Assembly (NCBI GenBank): GCA_045635745.1
Contig: JAZTWG010000049.1
Coordinates: 1 to 64,000, forward strand
DNA length: 64,000 nucleotides
From: SIG78 sp045635745
GTDB lineage: Bacteria; Verrucomicrobiota; Lentisphaeria; Victivallales; Victivallaceae
Reading direction: 5' to 3'
Shown: positions 16,309 through 25,558 of the stretch, piece after piece
How positions within the stretch are numbered: the first letter of the stretch is position 1
Layout: each line of letters opens with the position of its first letter
The notes under the pieces: generated by a model
The model's input: only the letters and a program-made list of their open reading frames with translations
What the model was told of the DNA's origin: nothing
Databases searched by the model: none
Translations under genes and position numbers: made by a program

Positions 16309-17133
16309 ATGAACAAAAACGAGCTGCTCAAAAATCTGGAAAAACTCAATATGCGTCCCGGGCGTGGATTGGGTCAGAATTTTCTGCTGGATAACAATCT
16401 GCTGGAATACATAGCCCGCAGCGCTGATATAACTCCCGGCGAAGTGGTGTTGGAAGTCGGCCCCGGGTTCGGTGCTCTGACCGAAAAACTGTTGGCGCAC
16501 GGCGCTGAACTTTACGCTGTGGAATACGACCACCGGGTGTGCGATTTTCTGCGCGAAAATCATAAAGAGAGCAATTTTCATTTGTTTGAAGGCGACGGCT
16601 GCCGGGTGGACTATACTGAATTGCTGGGCAAGGATACACCATTCCGGGCCATTGCCAATCTGCCTTATGCGGTAAGCAGTATACTCATTGCCCGCTTTCT
16701 GGAATTGGAAAATCCGCCGCGGCAGATGATCTTTATGCTGCAGAAAGAAATGGGCGAACGGCTTGCCGCGCAGCCCGGAAAAGGCAGTTATGGCGCATTG
16801 TCAGTGCGGGTCCAGCAGCTTTATGATGTAAAAATCCTGCGGATCGTACCGCCGGAAGTTTTTTATCCGGCTCCGGCAGTTGATTCGGCGCTGGTGGAAT
16901 TCAAACTCAAAGAAAATATTCCGGCACCTGACGAGCGTAAGATTCTGGAAAAGGTAGTGAAACTGGCATTTCTCAATCGCCGCAAACAGCTGGGTAAAGT
17001 TCTGAAACAGAACTATACCGAAGAAGCTATCCGCGCTGCGCTTGCTGCCGTAGGGCACCCGTGGGAGATCCGCCCCGAACGGCTCACAGTAAGCGAATTT
17101 GAGCAACTGGCAAAGTTGTTGAATCAGCGTTGA
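16309..17133 (+). CDS. rsmA: 16S rRNA (adenine1518/1519-N6)-dimethyltransferase KsgA
   Basis: A 274-aa protein of usual length. The N-terminal GRGLGQNFLLDNN, the SAM-binding VLEVGPGFGALT and the catalytic motif NLPYAVSS are all present. It dimethylates two adenines in the 3' end of 16S rRNA during 30S assembly. It starts 3 nt after obg, so the two form a translation-coupled pair of ribosome biogenesis genes. Confidence 0.95.
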   Translation: MNKNELLKNLEKLNMRPGRGLGQNFLLDNNLLEYIARSADITPGEVVLEVGPGFGALTEKLLAHGAELYAVEYDHRVCDFLRENHKESNFHLFEGDGCRVDYTELLGKDTPFRAIANLPYAVSSILIARFLELENPPRQMIFMLQKEMGERLAAQPGKGSYGALSVRVQQLYDVKILRIVPPEVFYPAPAVDSALVEFKLKENIPAPDERKILEKVVKLAFLNRRKQLGKVLKQNYTEEAIRAALAAVGHPWEIRPERLTVSEFEQLAKLLNQR

Positions 17134-17159
17134 AAAATCATAAAATTGTTGACAAAAAC

Positions 17160-17197
17160 TCTCCTTGGATAACCAAACTTTTCCAAGGAGATTTTTT
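17160..17197 (+). terminator. Hairpin plus T-run that also covers the next gene's SD
   Basis: TCTCCTTGGA (17160-17169) pairs perfectly with TCCAAGGAGA (17182-17191) and is followed at once by TTTTTT and the ATG of the next gene (17198). It has the shape of an intrinsic terminator for rsmA. The descending arm contains the AAGGAG Shine-Dalgarno of the downstream gene, so the stem would also block its translation. Confidence 0.65.
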
Positions 17198-18469
17198 ATG
17201 ATAGTACAATTTCTTGATGCTCCCGATTACACCATCGATATCCATGGCTGCACCGAACAGCGTTCCAGCTGGCTTTTGAGCCGCTCACCCGAAGAGAGCG
17301 GCGATATAAGCGATCTGGCGCTGCAATGGGCGGGCAATGTGGGCGATCCGGCCCGCCGGCCCAATGCCGGGGGGGATAATTTTGAGCTTGATGACACTTT
17401 GTGCGTTACCAATATAAAGTGCACCGCACTGGACAGCCGCAGCTGCCGGGTGACTTTTACCGCAGTATCCGGCAGCAATTCCAGTTTGCCGGATACCGGG
17501 AATGATCCAACGCAAGAGGCAACGCCAAGCGGCGTGTGGCAGCAGATCCGGGATGAATTTACCGATGATGGCGAATTTAAGATAGCCTCCATAATCATAC
17601 CCGATGATATTCTGGAAGATTTCCTGACAGAACATGCAGTACACACCGCTGCTGAATGGGCGTCGGATGATTATTATGTTTACAGCATGAAAACTGAACC
17701 CGCTGAACTGCCGCAGCATACTCTGGTGACCGCAACTGCCCGGAAGTCCAAGTTGCAGATGATCGAAAATCTCCGTACCGAAGAAGTTACATCGACTGCG
17801 TTCGGACAACTCCAGACACTTTCTGTATGGAAGAGCCGCTGGCGGGCAACTGCCGCAGACCGGGAGATTTTTTCGACCAAGCTCGGCACCAGCGCCGCGG
17901 ATTGGACCGGCGACGAAAACACCATTGTAAGCAAGATAACGCCCAAAAGGGTTTCTGATTGTGAATTTGAATATCTGCTGGAAGCCCGTTATCCCGTACA
18001 TATAAGCAGTAGCAGCGGCGATCATCGCGACCATGATTTGCCGGATCGACTTGAGTACTATATCCGGATTGGTGAAATGCGGCTTTCTGCCATGCAATGC
18101 GGTTATATCTGGCGTTACAGCGGGCGTTACACTCCGATAAACAACTGGTATGCTGATCAGCTTTGTCCTTTAACGACCACAGTGGCGCTGCCCCTGCATT
18201 GGATAAATCAGCGGGTCAAGGTGCTGGAAATCGTGGAAGTAAGTTATCTTGCCGGCAATTCTGGCGAAAATATTGCCGAAGCAGCCATGTGGTTTGCCGG
18301 ACCGAAAGTTGAGACACTCACACTGGCAGGTATTACCGGCAATTTTCTGCACAGCGATCTGGATGTGGACGATGTTTTTGACAGCTATGACCGGGAGTGG
18401 ACACGCATCCGTAAAGTTTACCGGCTGGCCCCGGCAAATCACACCTGGAACATTCACTATTGGATCTGA
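17198..18469 (+). CDS. Unknown protein, phage-structural-like
   Basis: A 423-aa protein with no signal peptide or membrane segment and no recognised domain. It is rich in beta-type segments and ends in ANHTWNIHYWI, a style seen in tail or baseplate proteins, but this is only a resemblance. The start at 17198 has AAGGAG 7 nt upstream, inside a strong hairpin. It is first of three same-strand genes (gaps of 22 and -4 nt) that end at a strong hairpin. No promoter is visible between rsmA and the hairpin. A tail-like or surface role is a guess. Confidence 0.45.
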   Translation: MIVQFLDAPDYTIDIHGCTEQRSSWLLSRSPEESGDISDLALQWAGNVGDPARRPNAGGDNFELDDTLCVTNIKCTALDSRSCRVTFTAVSGSNSSLPDTGNDPTQEATPSGVWQQIRDEFTDDGEFKIASIIIPDDILEDFLTEHAVHTAAEWASDDYYVYSMKTEPAELPQHTLVTATARKSKLQMIENLRTEEVTSTAFGQLQTLSVWKSRWRATAADREIFSTKLGTSAADWTGDENTIVSKITPKRVSDCEFEYLLEARYPVHISSSSGDHRDHDLPDRLEYYIRIGEMRLSAMQCGYIWRYSGRYTPINNWYADQLCPLTTTVALPLHWINQRVKVLEIVEVSYLAGNSGENIAEAAMWFAGPKVETLTLAGITGNFLHSDLDVDDVFDSYDREWTRIRKVYRLAPANHTWNIHYWI

Positions 18470-18491
18470 CCGTAAAAAAGGAGCTTTCATC

Positions 18492-19685
18492 ATGTTGAAA
18501 AATCATACATCCATCAATGGCAATTCCGGTCGAATCATCGGCGGCGACGGGTTGATCGCCGAAAATGGCCCCGGCGGTACGAGTGTAAGTTTTAACGGCG
18601 AAATGCCGCTGCCGGATATTTACCGGGGAAATTTCCACTCTATTATGTTGGAAAATAATCAAATCACAGTGGGTAATACCGCATTAAACGATGAGTTTGA
18701 AACGGAAATGCTGCCCAATGGCGGCGATCTGATTTTGCGTTGGAACGAGATCATACTTGCAGCTGACGGCGAAACTTATTACTCCAAACCCCGTGCGGTC
18801 AAAACAACAGCCCCGGTGATGCCGGCAATGGAAATAAATTCATCCGGCTGGATCATATTGAAAATGACCCGGGTGCAGGGCGGCGGCGATTTCTCTTTTC
18901 AGGATGCTTACCTGGGGAGTGTGTGTGTTGATTTCAGTTGGCATTTTGCCCCTGAACTGCCTGCCAAAGATGACAAATCTGACTATCTGGCAGTTGCTGC
19001 TGTCATTGCCGATGACGGAGTTTTGGAGCTTATCCAGCAGCAGTTCGGTATTGGAACATTGTGGATCCCGTTATTGAGTGAGGTGGTCGATGATGAGGAA
19101 TCCAGCTCCAGCTCCAGTTCAGGCTCCGATCTTATCGGACCGGATTTTCCCGATGACGATGATGGTAATGATGACGAAATAATTCCCGACAATCAGGATA
19201 TACCCGTGGATATGACTTTTTATTATTACGAGGAAAGTACTGGTGATTTTGCCGGCTTGGGATTTCAAACCACCATGATTTGCACATTTGATTTTTCCGG
19301 CTCGTTTGTTGCCAAACACCCCTACAACAATGGCGGTTACAAAGTTACTCTTACAGGTACGGAAAGTTATGATTATGGCGATGGCGAGCCTCCGGTGGTA
19401 AAAAATGCGACTATGGAGATTACCGTATTGCGCAACGATCAGCTTTCGCGTTGGGAAGTTTTCAATGGTCAGGTCGCCGGCTGGATGGAGTACATGAGCG
19501 GAATAAATAATGATGACGATTGCGAATTTCATACTCCGGTATACACTTTCCCATATGCTGACACCAGCCAGTACTGTCCCCGCGGCACGATCCGGGTAAA
19601 ACACGATCTTACCTACGGCCGCAGCCAGACCCCGCCGGAAAATAAACTTGAAAGCGATCTGATTATAACTTTCACCGCAGTATGA
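18492..19685 (+). CDS. Unknown two-part protein with Ser and Asp-rich linker
   Basis: A 397-aa protein without a leader. An N-terminal domain (about 1-190) is joined by a low-complexity linker, SSSSSSSGSD then DFPDDDDGNDDE, to a beta-rich C-terminal domain from about 235. The start is set by AAAAGGAG upstream of 18492. The stop overlaps the next start as ATGA, so the two are translationally coupled. The modular layout recalls phage fibre or surface-display proteins. I do not recognise a family. Confidence 0.45.
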   Translation: MLKNHTSINGNSGRIIGGDGLIAENGPGGTSVSFNGEMPLPDIYRGNFHSIMLENNQITVGNTALNDEFETEMLPNGGDLILRWNEIILAADGETYYSKPRAVKTTAPVMPAMEINSSGWIILKMTRVQGGGDFSFQDAYLGSVCVDFSWHFAPELPAKDDKSDYLAVAAVIADDGVLELIQQQFGIGTLWIPLLSEVVDDEESSSSSSSGSDLIGPDFPDDDDGNDDEIIPDNQDIPVDMTFYYYEESTGDFAGLGFQTTMICTFDFSGSFVAKHPYNNGGYKVTLTGTESYDYGDGEPPVVKNATMEITVLRNDQLSRWEVFNGQVAGWMEYMSGINNDDDCEFHTPVYTFPYADTSQYCPRGTIRVKHDLTYGRSQTPPENKLESDLIITFTAV

Positions 19686-20416
19686 AGATTTATCCGCACG
19701 GCACTGATATAGTTCTGCCGCTGGGCAGGGGCAGCAAGTTTGACAATTTCGAGCTGCGCATGGCGTTGCGCTCCATTGAGCGTTACGCTGTGGATGCCGG
19801 CAATGTTTATATTGTTTCGGATTCTGCTCCCCCCTGGCTGAAAAATGTGCATGTGATATCGGTTGAAGACCGGCATTTGCATAATAAAGATGCCAATATA
19901 ATCGATAAGCTTATGGCGGCGGCAAAACTGCCGGAGCTTTCAGAAAAATTTGTATTCTGGAGTGATGATCAGTTTGCCATGCAGCCGTTGGTGCTGCATC
20001 TGCTGCCGGCGGTTTTCAACCGCCGGGGCGCGGCCGATTTCAATTCAGATAAGATCTGGCACCGGAGAATGCGCCGGACTTTTGAGTATCTTGCCCGGCA
20101 GGGAATCAAGCTGGAACATAACTTTGATTGCCATTTGCCGCAGCTTATGGATAAAAAACTCTTTTGCAAAATTATGCAAAGCGTGGACTATACCGCCCAG
20201 CCGGGGTATTGCGTAAATACGCTCTATTTCGGGGTGGCGGAGATTCCCGGCCTGGTGGCGCAGGACAATATCAAAACCACGATCGAAAAGTGTGTTTTCC
20301 TGCCGGCGATGCCCGGCGGCAGTCTGTTTATCGGCTGCAATGACGATGCTATGCTGGGAAATCTGCCGGAGTTGCTGACCGGACATTTTCCGGAGAAAAG
20401 CCGTTACGAAAAGTGA
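19682..20416 (+). CDS. Stealth-like glycosyl/phosphosugar transferase
   Basis: A 244-aa protein whose first half matches the pattern of the Stealth CR2 region of capsule sugar-phosphate transferases: FDNFELRMALRSIERYA, then VYIVSDSAPPWL, then LSEKFVFWSDDQFAM, in which the DD pair stands where the metal/nucleotide-sugar acid motif is expected. The CR1 part with its VYTWVDG motif is absent, so this is a short form. It is coupled by a 4-nt overlap to the preceding unknown gene. It may decorate a glycan or the products of the two genes before it. The call rests on motif resemblance. Confidence 0.55.
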   Translation: MKIYPHGTDIVLPLGRGSKFDNFELRMALRSIERYAVDAGNVYIVSDSAPPWLKNVHVISVEDRHLHNKDANIIDKLMAAAKLPELSEKFVFWSDDQFAMQPLVLHLLPAVFNRRGAADFNSDKIWHRRMRRTFEYLARQGIKLEHNFDCHLPQLMDKKLFCKIMQSVDYTAQPGYCVNTLYFGVAEIPGLVAQDNIKTTIEKCVFLPAMPGGSLFIGCNDDAMLGNLPELLTGHFPEKSRYEK

Positions 20417-20417
20417 T

Positions 20418-20460
20418 CTGGTTCTTCCGGCAGCTGCTTTTACGCTGCCGGAAGAGCCAG
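20418..20460. terminator. Strong hairpin between convergent genes
   Basis: A 17-bp stem with one T.G pair joins 20418-20434 and 20444-20460 around a 9-nt loop. It begins 2 nt after the stop of the Stealth-like gene and lies before the end of the convergent amidohydrolase gene. No clear T-run follows on either strand. Confidence 0.5.
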
Positions 20461-20493
20461 CCTCGTTTGATTGGGAAAATCTGCAAATTTGCA

Positions 20494-21321
20494 TCAGGAC
20501 AAATTTTCCAGCAATTTTTTGGCGTTGTTGATCATAAAATCCTGATTGTGGCGTCCCCAGATCATGGTTTTACCGGCTTCGCGGAAGAATATCTTGTAAA
20601 AGATTGCAAACTCATTTGCCATATCAAAGGTTATGGGTATACCATAAGCAAAGTCGGTGCCGAACATGAATTTTTCGTAGAATGGCACACCATCCCACGC
20701 ACCGCACGCAAGGGTGTCGATAAACCATTTGTAGTCGGTCAAAGCACTGATGGTGCAGCGGATATTTGGGTAATACCAGAGAGCGGTGGTCATCTCTTCC
20801 GACCACGGCACACCGGGGTGACCGGCAATGATGGGCAACTGGGGAAATTCAGCAGCAATGGTGCAAAGCATAGCGGGTTTCATTCTACCCGGCGAAGAGT
20901 ACAAACCTGGGAATGCCAGATCCGACGAAGGCTTTTTGGCAATGCACCCCACATGGAAATAACAGGGCATGTTGAGTTTTTCGGCTTCTGCATAAAATGG
21001 GAAAAAACGGGGATCATCGTAATTGTATAAGGGATCGATGAACTTAAGTCCGGTAAATCCGGCATCTTTCAACATCCTGATTTGATCGGGGTTCTGTTCG
21101 GCACGGCAATAGGCAAAGGGGTGGACAAACTCCGGATAGAGTTTGGCGATTTTTAATACTTCGTCATTGCCGCAATGGCGGGGCGAATTTTTGAAGCACT
21201 CGATGCTGTGCAGCCAAATGCCTTTGCAGTGACCGCCTTCAAAGAATTTTTCCAGTTCCGCACGGGAGTAATCCCGGGCTAAATGCGTGTGCGTGTCGAT
21301 CCACTCAAAAGGTGCAGCCAT
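20494..21321 (-). CDS. Amidohydrolase-family protein (Amidohydrolase_2 type)
   Basis: A 275-aa TIM-barrel metal hydrolase or decarboxylase. It opens with WIDTHTHLARD (HxH metal site), has GLKFIDPL and CYFHVG mid-way, IIAGHPG and then FGTDFAYG with the final metal aspartate. The start at 21321 follows AAAGGAA; a longer frame to 21405 lacks support. It has no signal peptide. It lies downstream of the module A secreted protein in the same direction and could process a released product. The substrate is unknown. Confidence 0.75.
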   Translation of the reverse strand: MAAPFEWIDTHTHLARDYSRAELEKFFEGGHCKGIWLHSIECFKNSPRHCGNDEVLKIAKLYPEFVHPFAYCRAEQNPDQIRMLKDAGFTGLKFIDPLYNYDDPRFFPFYAEAEKLNMPCYFHVGCIAKKPSSDLAFPGLYSSPGRMKPAMLCTIAAEFPQLPIIAGHPGVPWSEEMTTALWYYPNIRCTISALTDYKWFIDTLACGAWDGVPFYEKFMFGTDFAYGIPITFDMANEFAIFYKIFFREAGKTMIWGRHNQDFMINNAKKLLENLS

Positions 21322-21448
21322 TTTTAATTTTTCCTTTATAGTAAATTGGTTGAAAAGTTGATTGCAAAGCTCCTCAAAAGTCATTATGGCGAAGGCTCTG
21401 CTCATTGATTTTGTTTTGAAAGGCTTTTGAAATAACCTCTGAAAATAT

Positions 21449-24400
21449 TTATTTACTGAATAATTCCACTTCCGACAGCATAAAATTGGCTTTTTGCCAC
21501 GGCAGTTTCTGCAAGAGTGCTTTGCAGTAAAACTTTGATAGTTCGCCCTTTTCTATGGCTCCTGGAAGTGGCGAAGCGGCAAATTCCAACTTGATAAACG
21601 ACGCTTGGGGGGCATTTTCTGTCAACTGCAAGGTTTTTTGCCGCAGACCGTATTTTATAAAATCCGCTTGCCCGGCTGAGAAAAATCCCACTTGGGTATA
21701 TTGTTTGCCATTGCTGCTTACTGATACTGTAACATCACGCAAACTGCCGGTGTAAAAGAGTTCCACCCGGTTCAGAATTGCCGGATTTTTCAGGTCGATT
21801 TCAATAGTTATCGGTCCGGAAGTTGACCAGCCTGCCACCCGGTCACATAAGGTGGCTTTCCGGTTGTCTGCATTGCCTTGAGCAAAGGCACGGCGGCGGT
21901 CAAAGAGTTTGCCGCGTCTTAACTGCACGGGGCTTATTTCGGCAGGAGCATCGGCTGCGGGTGTACAGCGGTATACCGCCTGATTGGAAACTTTTTCATT
22001 AGCGGAGTGATCCGCCCGGAAGTTGCGGAAAGATAAATGATTACCGCTTATACATTTGCCGCTGACTTTTGGTAGCTCTTTTATCAGCGTATCAGGGAAG
22101 CGGAAACTCCAAATATCCTGATCAAGTTTTATGCCCAAATCGGCAACCAGATCGCGGAAGTATTTTTGCCATTCCGGCAGACTTATCAAAGTCCGTTCCG
22201 GAAAAGCTGCTCCGAAAACGATAACTTTACCTTTACCGAGAGAAGTTTTCTGTGCCGCGATCCTGCCATCTTTGTATCGGAGCAAAACTTCAGAGCCGGC
22301 CGTTTGCGGCAGCTCAAAACATGGCGTCCGGAATAAGGGCAGAATTTCTCCTTTGCCATAAAGTGCTTTGTCCGGCTGTTTGCGTTTGCTGCCCGATAAC
22401 CCCGGCAGCTGATGACGGTTCAAAGCATTGCCAGCGGCATCAAAACTGAATGCTTCCGGATCGGCGATCACCAGCGTACCGCCATTTTTTACATACTCAA
22501 CCAGGGCGTGCAAGGATTCCGGCGAACAATATTTGGCATCGGCAACAAAAACAGCCTTGTATTTGTTTATATCAACGAGTTTTTCGGACAAACTCCGTTC
22601 GTTGAAATATTTGAACCACGCTCCGGCTTGCAGCTCCAGCAGTGAGTGTAGCATTTGATTTTTGCGGGGTTTTAGTCGCATGCCCGGGTAAGCGCGCAAA
22701 GTGGTTGCCGGTACAAAAAATCCGCAATCGGCTTCAGGAAATTTCAAAGGCGGAAGTCGGGTTATTTCATCCTGTAAAGCGGTCAAAAGCTGCCAGCGTT
22801 CAGGTGAACCGTAGCGTTCCATACCTAAACTGCGGCGGCTCCGACCGCCACGGGTGTCTGCCAGATACCAGTGGAATCCGTTGGCACCACCGCGAAAGCC
22901 CTGCGATACTTTTTCCAGCATTTCAAGCGGAGTAAGAGCTGCCCCGTAATTTTCGATATGAAAACATGGCTGCAACCGTTTGACCGGCGAGAGATCTCTG
23001 ATATATTTGCTGGTAAAACTGAAATCTGCCACCGCTTCGGATGAATCCGGATAAAGCTGGGCATTGAGTATATCGCAACAGCTTTCATCCAGCAACGTGT
23101 AGTCATAAAACACTCCTGGGCTGGCCATAGTATCGTCGCTGATAACGTAAACTCCCGGCATAGTTTTATTAACGATTTGTTTAAATTCTTTGTGCAGCTC
23201 AATGCACTTGCCGGCAAGGTAACTTCGCAAAGCTATCCAGCGGAATACATTGGTATCGGCAGGTGATTGTGGTGGTCCGAATTTGCCGAAACCGTATTTA
23301 TTCCGGATTTCCTGACTGATTTTATCCAGCTCCGGATAGGTGTTTTTGCCTTTGTGTTTAGCTTGCAGATCAAAAAATCTCCACAGCTGGTGGTCGATGA
23401 CTTCATCACCAAATGTTATGGCGTACAACTGTTTTTTATACTGCTTGAGTTTTGCTGCGTAAGCAAGAAAACTTTTCTTTACCTCTGGATCCATAAGCAG
23501 CGGCTTACCGTCTTTTGCTGCCTTGGGAATACGCTTGGGGGATGTAAAACGCTGCCCATCAGCAATAAATTTTGTCCCCGCAGGAGTTTTGTTCTGCCAG
23601 TTGTAACTGGTGCTTTTAAACATTGAGTCTGCAATGCCGTGGAGCAGCAGCCGATAGCGGACAGCAGTCTGTAATGCTTCGGTTTCTTCCCATGGTATGC
23701 CGAATTCAAAAGCTATGGGGAGAAAACCGGGATTGAACCCATGATGCCAGGTCATCGAGCCATCTTCAGCTTTCCCGATCGGCTCATTGCTCCACAACTC
23801 TTTGTAGAGCGGTTTTTCGGTGAATTTCACCGGATCGGTGCGGGTTTGCTTTTTGGGGATATTCCACTCAAACAAGCAGTTGCCGGGAGCGTTGAAACGC
23901 AATATGCGGCTTGGGGCGTTGAGCTTGAGTTTGATGCTACCTTGCGGTTTTTTTTGATTCAGAACCGAAACCGCTTTGCTGCCGGAAGGTCGGTAATCCT
24001 GCGACAGCTGTTCCAGGGTGCCGGATAAAATCTTGCCGGCTTGTTCGCTTCGCCAGATCAGTTCGCCGTTCCGGAAGCCAACAATAGTAAAAGGTTTTGT
24101 CTGATCTATTTTTCCGCTGCGGTAAGTAAGGAAGTGTTCGGCGTGGGCAAGGTTGGCAACATTTGAACCAGTCAAACTGTAAACTTCCTTTTGGCGGGGA
24201 TTGGTGCGTGCCAAATTTATTCGCCATAATTCAACACCGTGGCTTTTGCAGTTCAATAAATCGTTCAGCGGAATTGCCAGCTCCACACTCCAGAAATCTT
24301 TGCCGATAATGGCGTTGGCAGTTATATTGAAGTCATGCAAAGGGTTTCTGCCGATGGCATCGTAAACTACTGCATTGGCGTTGACAATGATGTGCCGCTG

Positions 24401-24769
24401 GATAAAAGTTTCTTTCGGGCTGTTCCACGGATCAAAACGCAGTTCTACGCAGTCATCGCTCCAAACGGCATTGTCCCGTTCTTCCGGAGTACGCCATTGG
24501 CACTTGATCTTGGCTGGATTTTTATCGTAACAGATAAACGCAGCATAAAAATTCTGTTCATCTCTGCCGAAATAAACCATGGTTTTATCTGCCGCAGAAC
24601 GATCGCCGGTTTTTATCAACAGCTTTTTTTCAGCACTTTGCCATTCATCATCAGCAACCTTGCCGTCGATGACCGGTTTTTGGGGTAAAAACGGCAATAC
24701 CGGTTCAGAGGCCATTGTTACTGCACCCAGTAACAGCGATACAGCTGTTAATAATTTTTTATTGGACAT
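21449..24769 (-). CDS. Secreted multidomain glycosidase-like protein, module A
   Basis: A 1106-aa protein with a signal peptide (LLTAVSLLLGAVTMAS). A CBM9/DOMON-like domain covers about 30-220 (PVIDGKVADDEWQSA, AVWSDDCVELRFDP). A barrel-like middle has LYAITFGDEVIDHQLW, suggestive of a GH catalytic acid. A GATase-like region, ALVEYVKNGGTLVIADPEAF, resembles the trimerisation domain of GH42-type enzymes, and an F5/8-like domain lies near the C-terminus. An ATG at 24787 overlaps the upstream stop as TGATG and is an alternative coupled start. It is third in the unit regulator-pseudopilin-enzyme. No exact GH family is claimed. Confidence 0.65.
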   Translation of the reverse strand: MSNKKLLTAVSLLLGAVTMASEPVLPFLPQKPVIDGKVADDEWQSAEKKLLIKTGDRSAADKTMVYFGRDEQNFYAAFICYDKNPAKIKCQWRTPEERDNAVWSDDCVELRFDPWNSPKETFIQRHIIVNANAVVYDAIGRNPLHDFNITANAIIGKDFWSVELAIPLNDLLNCKSHGVELWRINLARTNPRQKEVYSLTGSNVANLAHAEHFLTYRSGKIDQTKPFTIVGFRNGELIWRSEQAGKILSGTLEQLSQDYRPSGSKAVSVLNQKKPQGSIKLKLNAPSRILRFNAPGNCLFEWNIPKKQTRTDPVKFTEKPLYKELWSNEPIGKAEDGSMTWHHGFNPGFLPIAFEFGIPWEETEALQTAVRYRLLLHGIADSMFKSTSYNWQNKTPAGTKFIADGQRFTSPKRIPKAAKDGKPLLMDPEVKKSFLAYAAKLKQYKKQLYAITFGDEVIDHQLWRFFDLQAKHKGKNTYPELDKISQEIRNKYGFGKFGPPQSPADTNVFRWIALRSYLAGKCIELHKEFKQIVNKTMPGVYVISDDTMASPGVFYDYTLLDESCCDILNAQLYPDSSEAVADFSFTSKYIRDLSPVKRLQPCFHIENYGAALTPLEMLEKVSQGFRGGANGFHWYLADTRGGRSRRSLGMERYGSPERWQLLTALQDEITRLPPLKFPEADCGFFVPATTLRAYPGMRLKPRKNQMLHSLLELQAGAWFKYFNERSLSEKLVDINKYKAVFVADAKYCSPESLHALVEYVKNGGTLVIADPEAFSFDAAGNALNRHQLPGLSGSKRKQPDKALYGKGEILPLFRTPCFELPQTAGSEVLLRYKDGRIAAQKTSLGKGKVIVFGAAFPERTLISLPEWQKYFRDLVADLGIKLDQDIWSFRFPDTLIKELPKVSGKCISGNHLSFRNFRADHSANEKVSNQAVYRCTPAADAPAEISPVQLRRGKLFDRRRAFAQGNADNRKATLCDRVAGWSTSGPITIEIDLKNPAILNRVELFYTGSLRDVTVSVSSNGKQYTQVGFFSAGQADFIKYGLRQKTLQLTENAPQASFIKLEFAASPLPGAIEKGELSKFYCKALLQKLPWQKANFMLSEVELFSK

Positions 24770-24786
24770 GATCTTGATTCTTTCCA

Positions 24787-25554
24787 TCAATACATTTGAC
24801 ACCGGGTCGTTTGGTCGCCGGCGATCACTCCTTCCAGCTCCAATGCTTTATCTTTTTTCGGCTGGGGACGCCACTCCACATGACCATCAGCCATGGAAAC
24901 ATGCAACCCTACGCTATGAGGATAAGCCAGCGCTGCAACACTGTTGCCTGCTGTCAACCGGGCACCGCAGTTGAAGGCGGTCAAACCGCCAGCCAATGCT
25001 TCGGCAGGGAACGAACCGCTTTTATCGCCATTTTCCACCAGAATAAAGGTGTTGGTAGGATTTTTTATCACAGTCAGATTTTTTCCGCAATAACTTGCAG
25101 TGTTGGTTCCTTCAGCGGCCATGCCGCAAAATGATGAGTTATAACCGAATGAGGTGTAGGCATTGCTGCCGGTATTTTTCTCGCACTCCGGGCAATAAAA
25201 AATGTTGTTGCCTTTGCTCCCCTCGGCGGTGTTTGCCAATTCTTTAGGGTCAACTCCGGTATAAGAAAAGATTTTTTCGGTCCAATAAATCTTGGAAGTG
25301 CTGAATACACCTTTGCCGTTGGTTTTATTCTGGGGCAGCAGATTGTTATTATCATCGGCATAGGCAAACATTGCTTGAGTGATTTGCCGCATGTTGCTGG
25401 TGCATGATGCCGCTTTGGCACGGGCACGGGCTGCCGAAAGAGCGGGCAAAAGCATTGCCGCTAAAATGGCAATGATAGCAATAACTACCAGAAGTTCGAT
25501 CAGCGTAAACTTCCGACAGGGTTTGAAACAGGGAAAAAGCTTGATTTTGTTCAT
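24787..25554 (-). CDS. Type II pseudopilin-like protein with H-x9-DG motif, module A
   Basis: A 255-aa protein with a 16-residue basic leader, then the prepilin helix FTLIELLVVIAIIAILAAML, a conserved cysteine-asparagine element (SCTSNMRQI), and near the end HSVGLHVSMADGHVEW, the H-x9-DG motif. The residue before the Phe is Lys, not the Gly that prepilin peptidases normally need. GGAG lies 7 nt before the ATG. It starts 4 nt after the regulator gene and its stop touches the next ORF, so the three are one operon. Export, membrane anchoring or assembly is inferred. Confidence 0.85.
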   Translation of the reverse strand: MNKIKLFPCFKPCRKFTLIELLVVIAIIAILAAMLLPALSAARARAKAASCTSNMRQITQAMFAYADDNNNLLPQNKTNGKGVFSTSKIYWTEKIFSYTGVDPKELANTAEGSKGNNIFYCPECEKNTGSNAYTSFGYNSSFCGMAAEGTNTASYCGKNLTVIKNPTNTFILVENGDKSGSFPAEALAGGLTAFNCGARLTAGNSVAALAYPHSVGLHVSMADGHVEWRPQPKKDKALELEGVIAGDQTTRCQMY

Positions 25555-25558
25555 TTTT

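Noticed and set aside
17149..17154. Perfect TTGACA before the three-gene cassette
   Set aside because: No -10 box at 15-19 nt; the expected position falls in the hairpin with ACCAAA-like sequence.
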